64,000 bases of DNA from Massilia psychrophila (GTDB lineage: Bacteria > Pseudomonadota > Gammaproteobacteria > Burkholderiales > Burkholderiaceae_D): NCBI RefSeq assembly GCF_002760665.1, contig NZ_PDOB01000020.1:21703-85702 (forward strand), in the 5' to 3' direction. Below the pieces are notes generated by a model. That model did not search any database. It worked only from the letters and a program-made list of their open reading frames with translations, and was not told where the DNA came from. The position numbers were made by a program, and so were the translations under genes. Each line of letters starts with the position of its first letter. The first letter of the stretch is position 1. Below are positions 19,666-28,506 of this stretch, piece by piece.

Positions 19666-21819
19666 ATGGACGAAAATGCAACCTCAACTGCAGCCTCGCC
19701 AGGACTGTCCGATTTCATTCACGCCAACCTCGATACGATACTTGAACATTGGGAGCAGTTCGCGCGCGGCATCCGATCGGCCCACGGCATGAACGCCGAC
19801 ACGCTGCGCGACCATGCCGCCGGCGTGCTGACCGCGATAGCCGACGATTTGGAGCATGCACAGACCAGCTTCGAACAAGCGGAAAAATCGAAAGGGCGTG
19901 CGCCGCGCGAGGCGGCCGTGAGCAATGCGGAGCTGCACGGCGCCGACCGGGTCGCCAGGGGATTCAGCGTCAACGACACTGTTTCCGAATTTCGCGCCCT
20001 GCGCGCGAGCGTGCTTCACCTGTGGCGTGAGGCAGAGGGTGCGGCATCGCCCGGCGCCGGCGAACAGCTGATCCGCTTCAACGAGGCGATCGACCAGGCC
20101 CTGACGGAGTCGATGGAGCGCTATGCGGTCGAGAAGGAAGAAACCACGCGCCGCTTCGACACGCTGCTGTCGTCGTCGCCAGACCTGCAATACATCCTCG
20201 CTGTCGACGGCAGCCTGATCTACGCCAACAAGGCCTTCCTGCACCTGTGCGAGCCGTCGGCACAGCTTTTGCCGCGAGATAACATTGCCCGGCGTTGTCC
20301 GACGATCGGCCCGCAGCTCGCGCGCGAATTGCCGCACGTGATCGAAACGCGCGCGCCGTGTTCGGGCGAACTCTCCTGCGCGCAGCTGTCCGGTCCGGCG
20401 CTTACCTATCGCTACGTGCTGATGCCGGTCTTGAACGACGCCGGCCAGGTGGAGTCGATCACGGGGACGGCGCGCAACATCTCCGAATTGCACGCCTCGC
20501 GCGAAGAGATCTACAAAAATGCCTATTACGACAGTTTGACGGAATTGCCGAATCGGCGGCTGTTCCTTGACCGCCTCGAGCAGGACGTCAGGCACGCGGC
20601 CCGGACCGGCAATGCGCTGGCCCTGCTGTTCGTCGATCTCGATTTTTTCAAGGAAGTCAACGACCGCTCGGGGCACGCCGCCGGCGATCTGTTATTGCAA
20701 GAAAGCGCGCGGCGAATCGCCGCATGCGTGCGCGCAACCGACACGGTCGCGCGCATCGGCGGCGACGAATTTACCGTGATCCTCACCGAGGTCAACAAGC
20801 TCTCGCATGTTGAAATCCTGGCCCAGGAGGTGCTCGACGCGCTGGCCAGGCCCTTCAGGATCGACCAGAAGGACGTCCACGTTTCCGGCAGCATTGGCGT
20901 CACGCTGTACCCGCAGGACGCCAGCACCCCCGGCGACCTGGTCCGCAATGCCGACCAGGCAATGTATGTTGCCAAGCAGGCGGGCCGCAACCGCTTCAGC
21001 TTCTTCACAGTCGAAATGCGCGAGTCCGCATGGGTGCGCCTGCAGATGATCGATGAATTGCGGCATGCGCTGGCTAGACAGCAACTGGACGTGTTTTACC
21101 AGCCGATCGTCGACCTCGACACCGGAGTCATCGTCAAGGCCGAGGCGCTGGTGCGCTGGCACCATCCGCGGCACGGCCTGGTACTGCCGGAGGAATTCAT
21201 CGGGCTTGCCGAGGAAACCGGACTGATCGACGACATCGGCGCCTGGGTGCTGGCGCAGGCGGCGGCGTGCGCGCGCGCGTGGAGTGCCCTGGCCGGTGCG
21301 CCGTTTCAGATCAGCGTCAACAAGTCGCCCGCTGAATTTACCGGCCGGGCCATGATCCAAAGCTGGGACAACGACCTGGCGCTGTTCGAACGCGCGGGCA
21401 AGCAGATTGCTGTCGAGATTACGGAAGGGTTGTTGTTGAATGATACACCCGGCGTCCAGGCAAGACTCGGCCAGCTTGCACAGACCGGCGTGCAGTTTTC
21501 GATCGATGATTTCGGCATCGGCTATTCGTCGATGGCCTACTTGAAGAAATTCAAGGTCGACTTCCTGAAAATCGACCAGTCGTTCGTGAAAGACATCGCG
21601 ACGAATCTGAACAGCAGTGTTTTCGCCGAAACGATCGTGCTGATGGCGCACAAGCTTGGCCTCAAGGTGATCGCGGAAGGAATCGAGACGGCCGAGCAGC
21701 GCGATGTCCTCAAGACGATGGGATGCGACTATGCGCAGGGCTTCCTGTTTTCGAAGCCGGTGTCTTCGGCATCCTTCGAGCGCTTGCTTGCTGGCAATGG
21801 GAACCGGGCGCCAGAGTGA
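19666..21819 (+). CDS. PAS-GGDEF-EAL c-di-GMP protein
   Basis: 717-aa soluble signalling protein. Residues 1-170 form a helical sensor like those preceding some histidine kinases (RsbR-N type). A PAS domain follows near 175-290 (FDTLLSSSPDLQYILAVDG). GGDEF is intact (RIGGDEFTVIL) and EAL is intact (VFYQPIVDLD, KAEALVRWHHP, FSIDDFGIGYSS), so both cyclase and phosphodiesterase activity are possible. No membrane segments are seen. The ATG at 19666 has GGAGC upstream; the open frame before it is noncoding. It opens the accessory block. Confidence 0.92.
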   Translation: MDENATSTAASPGLSDFIHANLDTILEHWEQFARGIRSAHGMNADTLRDHAAGVLTAIADDLEHAQTSFEQAEKSKGRAPREAAVSNAELHGADRVARGFSVNDTVSEFRALRASVLHLWREAEGAASPGAGEQLIRFNEAIDQALTESMERYAVEKEETTRRFDTLLSSSPDLQYILAVDGSLIYANKAFLHLCEPSAQLLPRDNIARRCPTIGPQLARELPHVIETRAPCSGELSCAQLSGPALTYRYVLMPVLNDAGQVESITGTARNISELHASREEIYKNAYYDSLTELPNRRLFLDRLEQDVRHAARTGNALALLFVDLDFFKEVNDRSGHAAGDLLLQESARRIAACVRATDTVARIGGDEFTVILTEVNKLSHVEILAQEVLDALARPFRIDQKDVHVSGSIGVTLYPQDASTPGDLVRNADQAMYVAKQAGRNRFSFFTVEMRESAWVRLQMIDELRHALARQQLDVFYQPIVDLDTGVIVKAEALVRWHHPRHGLVLPEEFIGLAEETGLIDDIGAWVLAQAAACARAWSALAGAPFQISVNKSPAEFTGRAMIQSWDNDLALFERAGKQIAVEITEGLLLNDTPGVQARLGQLAQTGVQFSIDDFGIGYSSMAYLKKFKVDFLKIDQSFVKDIATNLNSSVFAETIVLMAHKLGLKVIAEGIETAEQRDVLKTMGCDYAQGFLFSKPVSSASFERLLAGNGNRAPE

Positions 21820-21832
21820 GCGGCGCCGGCCC

Positions 21833-21848
21833 GGCCGCAGCTGCGGCC
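21833..21848. terminator. Palindrome between convergent genes
   Basis: GGCCGCAG followed directly by CTGCGGCC, a perfect 16-base palindrome between the ends of the GGDEF-EAL gene and the TIR-like gene. There is no T-run. A weak bidirectional terminator is possible but unproven. Confidence 0.3.
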
Positions 21849-21854
21849 CTAAGC

Positions 21855-22328
21855 TTAGTTCCCGGCAACTAAGGCCGCTGCCTCGATCCAGCTGTTCAGA
21901 TTAGTATAGCCATCGTCCTTGAACCAGTCGTAGACGGGATAGGCGAGCGATCCGCTCCGGGCGGGAACCAAAGCGTCGAGCGGATTGGCGCCGCGCGCGG
22001 TGGTAATGCCTTTGCTGTTTTTAATCTCGTGGATGTAAATACCGAGAACGCCGTTGCCTCGGGCCAGGCTGGCGTTGATTTCATACTCGATCCACTTGCT
22101 TTTGGCAGTATCGATACCGATCAGGACGACTGTGACGGAGGTGTCGCGCAATTGTTCGTCGATCCAGGTTGCGATGACCGAATCGGCTTGCCGCTTCACG
22201 CCTTCCCACTCGGTCGGCTCGAAAAAGCCGGCAACTGTACGCTCATTGTTGGTCCAGCAATTGCGCACGTTGATGGCCCGCCAGTAATCAGGCTCATGCC
22301 GAAACGAAAAAAATGCCTTGCGCGTCAT
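21855..22328 (-). CDS. Orphan TIR-like (DUF1863, ThsB-type) protein
   Basis: 157 aa. It matches the MTH538-type TIR-like family: RKAFFSFRHEPDYWRAINVRN, FFEPTEWEGVKRQ, VTVVLIGIDTAKSKWIEYEI and GNGVLGIYIHEIK. ThsB proteins of this fold sense phage and make a cyclic ADP-ribose signal in the Thoeris system. No thsA-like effector is beside this gene, so a defence role is only possible. The ATG at 22328 has AAAGGA 8 bases upstream; the longer frame has no ribosome site. The upstream flank is markedly AT-rich, suggesting acquisition. Confidence 0.82.
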   Translation of the reverse strand: MTRKAFFSFRHEPDYWRAINVRNCWTNNERTVAGFFEPTEWEGVKRQADSVIATWIDEQLRDTSVTVVLIGIDTAKSKWIEYEINASLARGNGVLGIYIHEIKNSKGITTARGANPLDALVPARSGSLAYPVYDWFKDDGYTNLNSWIEAAALVAGN

Positions 22329-22543
22329 ATTGTCATCCTTTAGCAACCATGTTCGCTCAGCGATCCTTATCGCCACTGCATTATTTGATGATTAAAACAT
22401 GCTAATTATGTAATAGGATAATCCTTTTATAAACAAGCGGAAAGTTAATTTTGCGCCATTTGGACTATCGTGGATGTTGCTAGGGAAAAACAAAAATGAT
22501 TGCAACGGTAGTTGCCGCAGGGAATTGATGTACACTTTCGTTG

Positions 22544-23017
22544 ATGAATACTTCGACTCTTTTCAGGCGCAAATGCCGGGCCCGTCTGGCCTGTTCGGCA
22601 ACCCTGGCGCTGGCGGCGCTGTCGTCCGCCTGCGGCGGCGTCAGTTCCGCCGGCCAGCCCGCGGCGCCTGTTGCGGTCGTCGCAAACTCGCCAGGTTCGG
22701 TTCCAGCGGCGCCCATGCCTGCCGCCACCGGCACCGTTACCGACCCGGCCGGCGCTGGCGTGCCTGGGCTGCCCGCGGCGGTCCCTTGCGCCGGGCCAAC
22801 GTGCGCCGCGCCGATTGGCGCGATCGCCGCACTCCCCGATTGGGCTGGCGCGCCGGAATCGGATGCGCCAGGGTACCTGGTGCCTTCGACGCCGTTGGTC
22901 ACCACGGCAGGGGAGGCACCCTATCCGGACCTGCGCGCTTTGCCGACCCGGGTCCTGCCATTTCAGGCGACGGCATTTGGCGACATGTCGGTCTTCAGCG
23001 TCGCTTTGGTGCGTTAA
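22544..23017 (+). CDS. Putative lipoprotein, function unknown
   Basis: 157 aa with a basic N-terminus, a short hydrophobic stretch and the lipobox LSSAC near residue 30 (SATLALAALSSACGG), so it is probably lipid-anchored. The rest is rich in Ala, Pro, Val and Gly with no recognised domain. The ATG at 22544 is preferred to the adjacent TTG at 22541; no clear ribosome site is visible, which lowers confidence. It follows an AT-rich spacer in the accessory block. Confidence 0.5.
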   Translation: MNTSTLFRRKCRARLACSATLALAALSSACGGVSSAGQPAAPVAVVANSPGSVPAAPMPAATGTVTDPAGAGVPGLPAAVPCAGPTCAAPIGAIAALPDWAGAPESDAPGYLVPSTPLVTTAGEAPYPDLRALPTRVLPFQATAFGDMSVFSVALVR

Positions 23018-23080
23018 AGCGCACCAATCCCGGATTCACCGGCCGGCTCGGCAGCAGCAAGCGCCGTCCTGCCACCTCAC

Positions 23081-23386
23081 ATGGCCGTGGTCGTGCGTTG
23101 CCGCTTGGGCGAGCAGTCCGTCGAGCGCGTTGAAGAGATCGTATTGGTCCCACTGATGCGCGCCATCGCCAAGACTCCCAAGGTCAAGAGCATCAACGGA
23201 AATGCCACCCGCCGACGTGTCGACGTTGAAATTCAGTTCGATGGAGCAGCAACCGAGGCAGACCTTTCAAGACTTAGCGGGGGACGGTACCAACTCGCAG
23301 TTTCTCGACATCCGCCACCTGCGACTGGCAGCGCGCCAAATGATTTTTTGGGCACCCGACACATGCTTGGCACTTCAATGGGGTAG
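23081..23386 (+). pseudogene. Fragment resembling an RND efflux porter subdomain
   Basis: A 101-aa frame whose first 65 or so residues follow the pattern of the N-terminal porter region of RND pumps: VERVEEIVLVPLMRAI, then TPKVKSINGNATRRRVDVEI and FDGAATEADL. In full pumps this lies in a protein of about 1,000 aa. Here no membrane segments or remaining domains follow, and the last 35 residues look random. It is most likely a decayed remnant; a small stand-alone protein cannot be excluded. Confidence 0.35.
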
Positions 23387-23427
23387 GCTACGGTTTGCCT
23401 GCGAAACCTGTTCACCGACGAGCCAAT

Positions 23428-25095
23428 ATGAAAATCAATTCCTCCCCATTCCGGTCATGGTCATGCGCCGTGGTCCTGTTTTCCTGCGTGGCGGCAAGCC
23501 AGGGTGCAGCGGCCCCGGCCAGCGCGCAACCCAAGCTGGTGGTCGTCATCGTCGTCGACGGCCTGCCGAACGAGCAATTGCAGCGCTACCGCGATCAATT
23601 TGGCCAGGGCGGCTTGCGCCGCCTGCTCGATCAGGGCGCGTCGTTCAGCAACGCCCACCAGGCGCATGGCGTGACGGTGACGGCGGTAGGCCATGCGGCG
23701 GTCCTGACCGGCGCCTATCCTTATCAGCACGGCATCATCGGCAACAACTGGATCGATCCCGCGACGAAAAAGTCGCTGTACTGCACCGAAGACACGGCGT
23801 ACACCTATATCGGCGAAAAAACCAACCCCGGCGACGGCACCTCGCCGGCGAACCTGCGTGTCGGCACGCTCGGCGACGAGATGCGCTACGCCAGCGGCAA
23901 CCGGACCAAGGTGGTCACCGTGTCGGGCAAGGACCGGGGCGCCATTTTGTTGGCAGGCAAGAGCGGCACCGCCTACATGTACATGGACGCGACCGGCAAC
24001 TTCGCCAGCAGCACCTATTACATGCCGTCGCATCCGCAATGGGTGCAGCGCTATCGGGCCGGCCGCCCGCAGGACCGTTATTTTGGCCAGGCGTGGACGC
24101 CGCTGCTGGCCGATTCAGCGTATGCGCTTGACGCCAGCAACGCGTTTTACCCGGACAAGGAGGGCGTCAGCCAGCGTTTTCCCTTCCTGTATTCCAGCAA
24201 AAGCGGCAAACCCGACACCGAGTATTTCAAAAGCCTCAAGACCGGCCCTTACCTCGACGAGTTGACCCTGGCGTTCGCGCGCGCCGCCGTCGAAGGCGAA
24301 CACCTCGGCAGAAATCCCGCCGGCGTGCCGGATCTGCTGGGCGTGAGCCTGTCGGCGCATGACTACGTCAACCACGCGTTCGGGCCGGAAAGCAAGATGT
24401 CGCACGACCATCTGCAGCGGCTCGACCGCATGCTGGCCAGCTTCTTCGGCTACCTCGACCAACGCCTCGGCATGGACAACGTTGTCGTCGTGCTGACGGC
24501 CGACCATGGCTTCACCAACACGCCGGAGTTTTCGCGCTCGCGCCACATCGACGCGCAACGGCTCGACGGCAAGAAAATGATCGCCGCCTTGAACGCTCAC
24601 CTGTCGGCCAAATACGGCATCGATGAACTAGTGGTCGCCACGTCGCTGCCGAATGTGCATCTCGACGGCGCAACGATCGAGAAACGCGGATTGCGCCGCG
24701 ACGACGTCGAGCAGGCCGCCGCCCGCTTCCTGCTCGACTACGCCGGCGTGGCCCAAGTCTATACCCGTACCCAGTTCGACACCGGCGCTGTCGTCGACAC
24801 CCGCATGGGCATCCTGATGCGGCGCGCGTGGAACCGCCAGCTTTCCGGCGACCTGATGGTGGTGGTCAAGCCGTACTGGTACTTCGGCACGGGCACGACC
24901 GGCTCGTCGCATGGCACGCCATACACGTACGACACCAACGTGCCGCTACTGATCATGGGCAAGCGCTGGATCAGGCCGGGCGACTATGGCCAGTACGCGG
25001 AAGTGGTCGACATCGCACCAACGCTGGCCCACTTGCTGCGGGTGCGTCTGCCAGCGGGCGCGGAAGGACGGGTGCTCACCGAGATCGTGCGATGA
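23428..25095 (+). CDS. Secreted alkaline phosphatase-superfamily enzyme (PafA-like)
   Basis: 555 aa with a signal peptide (AVVLFSCVAASQGAAAPASA) and one alkaline phosphatase/phosphodiesterase domain. Visible elements are the metal Asp in VVIVVDGLPN, the nucleophile Thr region GVTVTAVGHAAVLTGAYP, DYVNHAFGPES, and the metal-binding TADHGF. It resembles PafA-type monoesterases that release phosphate in the periplasm. The ATG at 23428 (MKINSSPF) is chosen over the longer frame because it starts the signal peptide cleanly. It converges on the oxidoreductase gene. Confidence 0.86.
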   Translation: MKINSSPFRSWSCAVVLFSCVAASQGAAAPASAQPKLVVVIVVDGLPNEQLQRYRDQFGQGGLRRLLDQGASFSNAHQAHGVTVTAVGHAAVLTGAYPYQHGIIGNNWIDPATKKSLYCTEDTAYTYIGEKTNPGDGTSPANLRVGTLGDEMRYASGNRTKVVTVSGKDRGAILLAGKSGTAYMYMDATGNFASSTYYMPSHPQWVQRYRAGRPQDRYFGQAWTPLLADSAYALDASNAFYPDKEGVSQRFPFLYSSKSGKPDTEYFKSLKTGPYLDELTLAFARAAVEGEHLGRNPAGVPDLLGVSLSAHDYVNHAFGPESKMSHDHLQRLDRMLASFFGYLDQRLGMDNVVVVLTADHGFTNTPEFSRSRHIDAQRLDGKKMIAALNAHLSAKYGIDELVVATSLPNVHLDGATIEKRGLRRDDVEQAAARFLLDYAGVAQVYTRTQFDTGAVVDTRMGILMRRAWNRQLSGDLMVVVKPYWYFGTGTTGSSHGTPYTYDTNVPLLIMGKRWIRPGDYGQYAEVVDIAPTLAHLLRVRLPAGAEGRVLTEIVR

Positions 25096-25115
25096 AGCCG
25101 GTGCGCTAGGCAGGC

Positions 25116-25652
25116 CTATAGCATCAGGCTGCCCTCGATCGAGTCGTCCAGGGTTTTGCCGAGCACCGCGCCGGCCAGGATCTTGGCGCCCGCGACGGCG
25201 TTGCCGTGCTTGTTATCCCAATAGTAGGCACGCGCCGGCACCACTTTGATGGCGGTAATGCGCGCATCGTCTTCGCCGTCGGTAAACCAGTTCTTGAGCA
25301 GGAAGCTCCACAGCTGCTTGATGCGCGCCTTTTCGCGCGTGATCGTCGCGACCCCTTCCAGGGCCAGCAAATCGGCATGCGGCGAGCCCTGAAAATAAAG
25401 TTTGACGTTGGGGTTGGCGGCGATGGCGGCATTCTTGGCGCTGTCGGAGGAGCTCAGAAACCACAGGTTGCCGGCGTCGTCGACCAGTCGCACATTCATC
25501 GGCCGCGTAGCGCAGGTGGCGCCACCCGCTTCGCCGGTCGAAAAAAAGCAGGTCTCCGCCTTCCTGACGACTTCTCTCAGCTTGTCGACGGCCGCTTTAC
25601 CGTCGAGGTCTTGGTGATTTTGTTCCAGCTGGTTCTTGTTGATCGAATCCAT
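25116..25652 (-). CDS. Pyridoxamine 5'-phosphate oxidase-fold (general stress 26-like) protein
   Basis: 178-aa split-barrel flavin-binding-type protein. It has the family pattern CATRPMNVRLVDDAGNLWFLSS followed by NVKLYFQG and VARAYYWDNKHGN-like sequence. Such proteins bind FMN, FAD or F420 and are linked to stress response; the substrate is unknown. The ATG at 25652 has GAGGAATT just upstream, and the frame extending further is noncoding. It is divergent from the DUF3606 gene, and both are of the type often induced by stress. Confidence 0.85.
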   Translation of the reverse strand: MDSINKNQLEQNHQDLDGKAAVDKLREVVRKAETCFFSTGEAGGATCATRPMNVRLVDDAGNLWFLSSSDSAKNAAIAANPNVKLYFQGSPHADLLALEGVATITREKARIKQLWSFLLKNWFTDGEDDARITAIKVVPARAYYWDNKHGNAVAGAKILAGAVLGKTLDDSIEGSLML

Positions 25653-25779
25653 GTGAATTCCTCGTCCTGAAGGATATCCAATAGTACGTCGATGCGTGCG
25701 GATCCAATGTTGGATACTTAACAGAGTTCGGCAACGATCCGTGCCACCCTCCGTGTTCAACGAGAGCGAAAGGGAGAAC

Positions 25780-25959
25780 ATGTCCGACAATCCATTGGAG
25801 CCGGGGCCGCGCGATTACGACCGCATCAACGTGCTGGTCGAGTCCGAGATTGCGTATTGGTCGAAGGAACTGGGAGTCCCGCGCGAGCGTCTGGCGCGGG
25901 CTATCGAGCAGGTGGGGGAGAAGGTCACCGATGTGAGGAAGCACCTGGCGCTGGGATAA
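25780..25959 (+). CDS. DUF3606 domain protein
   Basis: 59 aa. Family pattern seen: DYDRINVLVESEIAYWSKELGV, then RLARAIEQVGEKVTDVRKHL. Small soluble protein of unknown function, common in proteobacteria as single-copy stress-associated genes. The ATG at 25780 follows AGGGAGAA with good spacing. It is divergent from the split-barrel oxidoreductase gene. Confidence 0.8.
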   Translation: MSDNPLEPGPRDYDRINVLVESEIAYWSKELGVPRERLARAIEQVGEKVTDVRKHLALG

Positions 25960-26141
25960 TCGCGCTGTCGTATCTTCATCGCGGTCCGGATCGAGCGAGC
26001 GCGGCGTTTTCGTTGGCCTGCTTTGCCGACTGGCCCGGCCCGATTTACGGGCAATGCCGGGGTTGCCGGCGTCGTTCCGGTTCAGGATCGCGGACAAGCG
26101 CTGCAGGTCTGTCCTGATGGCCGCGGCGCCCCTGATGTCGG
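25960..26141. other. Non-coding or decayed stretch
   Basis: Between the DUF3606 gene and the truncated membrane-protein gene. High GC with an open minus-strand frame but no recognisable protein. It may hold the degraded remainder of the truncated gene. Confidence 0.4.
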
Positions 26142-26309
26142 CTACCGAAGCGGCGCCGATACCAGCCGGCCGACGCCGTATTCGAGCCATTTGGCGCGCG
26201 AGCGGAGCATGGCGGCGATCAGCTCGTTGCATGTGGTGACGAGCAGGCTCACCAGCAGGAAGACAAACACCACGCCGATGACAGTATCGAGAACGCCGGA
26301 TCCAAACAT
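26142..26309 (-). pseudogene. Truncated N-terminus of a membrane protein
   Basis: A 55-aa frame with an excellent ribosome site (AGGAG 5 bases before the ATG). It starts MFGSGVLDTVIGVVFVFLLV, then SLLVTTCNELIAAMLRSRAK, and stops at a TAG. This is the usual opening of a family of large bacterial membrane proteins with one N-terminal helix and a cytoplasmic region, so the rest seems to be lost. The neighbouring frame stays open beyond the stop, so a frameshift is possible. The family match is from memory of the pattern, not a search. Confidence 0.45.
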
Positions 26310-26484
26310 GCAGTCTCCTGGTCAGAAGAAACAGGTGTCGCGTCGGCGTTGACGCAGCTTAGCCCGAGCCTTCGCTCAAATATAAGTATAAATTGCTAAA
26401 ACAATATTTAAAAAAATGATGGGAGCAGCGTGTTTCGGCAGGCGAAACTATCGGCTATCCGGGCTGGGTGAATATGGGATGGCA

Positions 26485-27630
26485 TCAGGTGTCGAGCGTG
26501 AACTCGGTAAACGACGCACCTTGTTCGGCCGGTTTGGCCGGCTCGACGTCGAGCGGCTGGCTTTTGCTGTCCGGCCCATTATTGAGCAGCCACAGCAGGT
26601 TGGTCGCCGAATCGGCGTTGGCCAGTGCTTCCTCCTGCGTTACCAAACCGCTCTTTACCAGCTGCAGCAGCGCCGTTTCGAACGTCTGCGAACCGGACGA
26701 GAGGCTTTTTTCCATCGCTTCCTTGATCTCGCCGATCGCGCCTGTTTCGATCAGGTCGGCCACGTAGCGGGTGTTGACCATCACTTCCACCGCGGCCTGG
26801 CGGGTGCCGCCGGCAAACGAGCGCACCAGCCGCTGCGAGACGATCGCCTTGACCGCCGACGACAAGTCCTGCAGCAGCGCCGGGCGGTTCTCTACGGGAT
26901 AGAAACTGATGATGCGGTTGAGGGCGTTGTAGCTGTTATTGGCATGCAGCGTCGCCAGCACCAGGTGGCCCGATTGCGCATAGGCCAGCGCCGCCGCCAT
27001 GGTTTCCTTGTCGCGGATTTCGCCGATCAGGATGCAGTCCGGGGCCTGGCGCATCGAGTTGCGCAGCGCCGTCGAGAAATCAACGGCGTCGCTGCCGATC
27101 TCGCGCTGGTTGACGATCGATTTCTTGTTCTTGAAAAGGTATTCGATCGGGTCTTCAAGCGTCAGGATGTGGCCGGCGCGCAGTTCGTTGCGCTGGTCCA
27201 GCATCGACGCGATCGTCGTCGACTTGCCCGAGCCGGTGGCGCCGACCAGCAGCAGCAGGCCGCGCTTTTCCATGATCAGTTCGGACAGGATGGGGGGCAG
27301 CCCGAGGTCGGCCAGCGCCGGGATATTCGCCGGCACGAAACGAAACACCGCCGAGATCGAGCCGCGCTGGCGGAACGCCGACAGCCGGAACCGCCCGAGG
27401 TTCGCCACAGAGATGCCCATGTTGAGCTCATTGTCGCGCTCGAGCTCGGCCATCTGTGCCGGCGAGGCGACTTCGGCCAGCAGCGCATGAATGTTTTCCG
27501 GCTCCAGCTTTTGCTGGTTGATCGGAATCAGGTTGCCGTTGATTTTGATATGCACCGGTGAATTGGCGGCGAAAAACATGTCCGACGCATGCTTTTCTTT
27601 CATCAGCTGGAACAAGCGGTCCATCGCCAT
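26485..27630 (-). CDS. pilU: Type IV pilus retraction ATPase, PilU type
   Basis: 381-aa hexameric motor ATPase of the PilT/PilU family that drives pilus retraction and twitching. It has Walker A GATGSGKSTT, the Asp box ILTLEDPIEYLF, Walker B ILIGEIRDKETM and the His box ATLHANNSYNAL. The N-terminal KEKHASDMFF and long C-terminal tail favour PilU over PilT. GGAG lies 8 bases before the ATG. It follows dapD by 33 bases on the same strand; pilT itself is not in the window. Confidence 0.9.
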   Translation of the reverse strand: MAMDRLFQLMKEKHASDMFFAANSPVHIKINGNLIPINQQKLEPENIHALLAEVASPAQMAELERDNELNMGISVANLGRFRLSAFRQRGSISAVFRFVPANIPALADLGLPPILSELIMEKRGLLLLVGATGSGKSTTIASMLDQRNELRAGHILTLEDPIEYLFKNKKSIVNQREIGSDAVDFSTALRNSMRQAPDCILIGEIRDKETMAAALAYAQSGHLVLATLHANNSYNALNRIISFYPVENRPALLQDLSSAVKAIVSQRLVRSFAGGTRQAAVEVMVNTRYVADLIETGAIGEIKEAMEKSLSSGSQTFETALLQLVKSGLVTQEEALANADSATNLLWLLNNGPDSKSQPLDVEPAKPAEQGASFTEFTLDT

Positions 27631-27663
27631 CAGTCGTCTCCGGTGGGCATATCGTCGTGAATT

Positions 27664-28491
27664 TTAGACCCCGCGCAGCAGTTCGTTGATGCTGGTCTTC
27701 GAGCGTGTTTTCGCATCGACCCGCTTGACGATCACGGCGCAATACAGGCTGTATTTGCCGTCTTCCGAAGGCAGGTTGCCCGACACGACGACAGAACCGG
27801 CGGGAATGCGGCCGTAGCTCACGACGCCCGTTGCGCGGTCGTAGATCTTGGTCGACTGGCCGATGTATACGCCCATCGAGATGACCGAGTTCTCTTCAAC
27901 GATGACGCCTTCGACTACTTCCGAACGGGCGCCAATGAAGCAGTTGTCTTCGATGATGGTCGGATTTGCCTGCATCGGTTCGAGCACGCCGCCGATACCG
28001 ACGCCGCCGGACAGGTGGACGTTCTTGCCGATCTGCGCGCACGAGCCGACCGTGGCCCAGGCGTCGACCATCGTGCCTTCATCGACAAAAGCGCCGATGT
28101 TGACGAACGACGGCATCAGGACGACGTTTTTGGCAATGAAGCTGCCGCGCCGCGCGATTGCGCCCGGCACCACGCGAAAACCCCCGCGGGCGAAATCGTC
28201 GGCGTTGTAGCTGGCGAACTTGCCCGGCACCTTGTCGTAGAACTGCAGAGCGTCGCCGGCCGTCATGACGCTGTTGTTCTCGAGCCGGAACGACAGCAGC
28301 ACGGCCTTCTTGATCCACTGGTTGACGACCCAGTCGGCGCCGGTTTTCTGCGCTACCCGCATGGAGCCGTCGTCAAGGCCGGCGATGGTGTGGGCAACTG
28401 CCTCGCGCAGTTCGGCGCTGCCAGTCGATGGCGTGATTTCGGCGCGCTGTTCCCAGGCGGTGTCGATGATATTCTGGAGTTGTTGGGTCAT
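27664..28491 (-). CDS. dapD: Tetrahydrodipicolinate N-succinyltransferase
   Basis: 275-aa trimeric left-handed beta-helix enzyme that transfers succinyl from succinyl-CoA to tetrahydrodipicolinate in lysine/diaminopimelate synthesis. The hexapeptide-repeat segment is clear ([52 protein letters not shown]). Length is exactly that of the family. It lies 15 bases downstream of dapC. Confidence 0.96.
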   Translation of the reverse strand: MTQQLQNIIDTAWEQRAEITPSTGSAELREAVAHTIAGLDDGSMRVAQKTGADWVVNQWIKKAVLLSFRLENNSVMTAGDALQFYDKVPGKFASYNADDFARGGFRVVPGAIARRGSFIAKNVVLMPSFVNIGAFVDEGTMVDAWATVGSCAQIGKNVHLSGGVGIGGVLEPMQANPTIIEDNCFIGARSEVVEGVIVEENSVISMGVYIGQSTKIYDRATGVVSYGRIPAGSVVVSGNLPSEDGKYSLYCAVIVKRVDAKTRSKTSINELLRGV

Positions 28492-28506
28492 GATGTGTGC
28501 TTGACT

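Noticed and set aside
26416..27561. 381-aa open frame on the plus strand
   Set aside because: Antisense to pilU, whose Walker and His boxes are intact.
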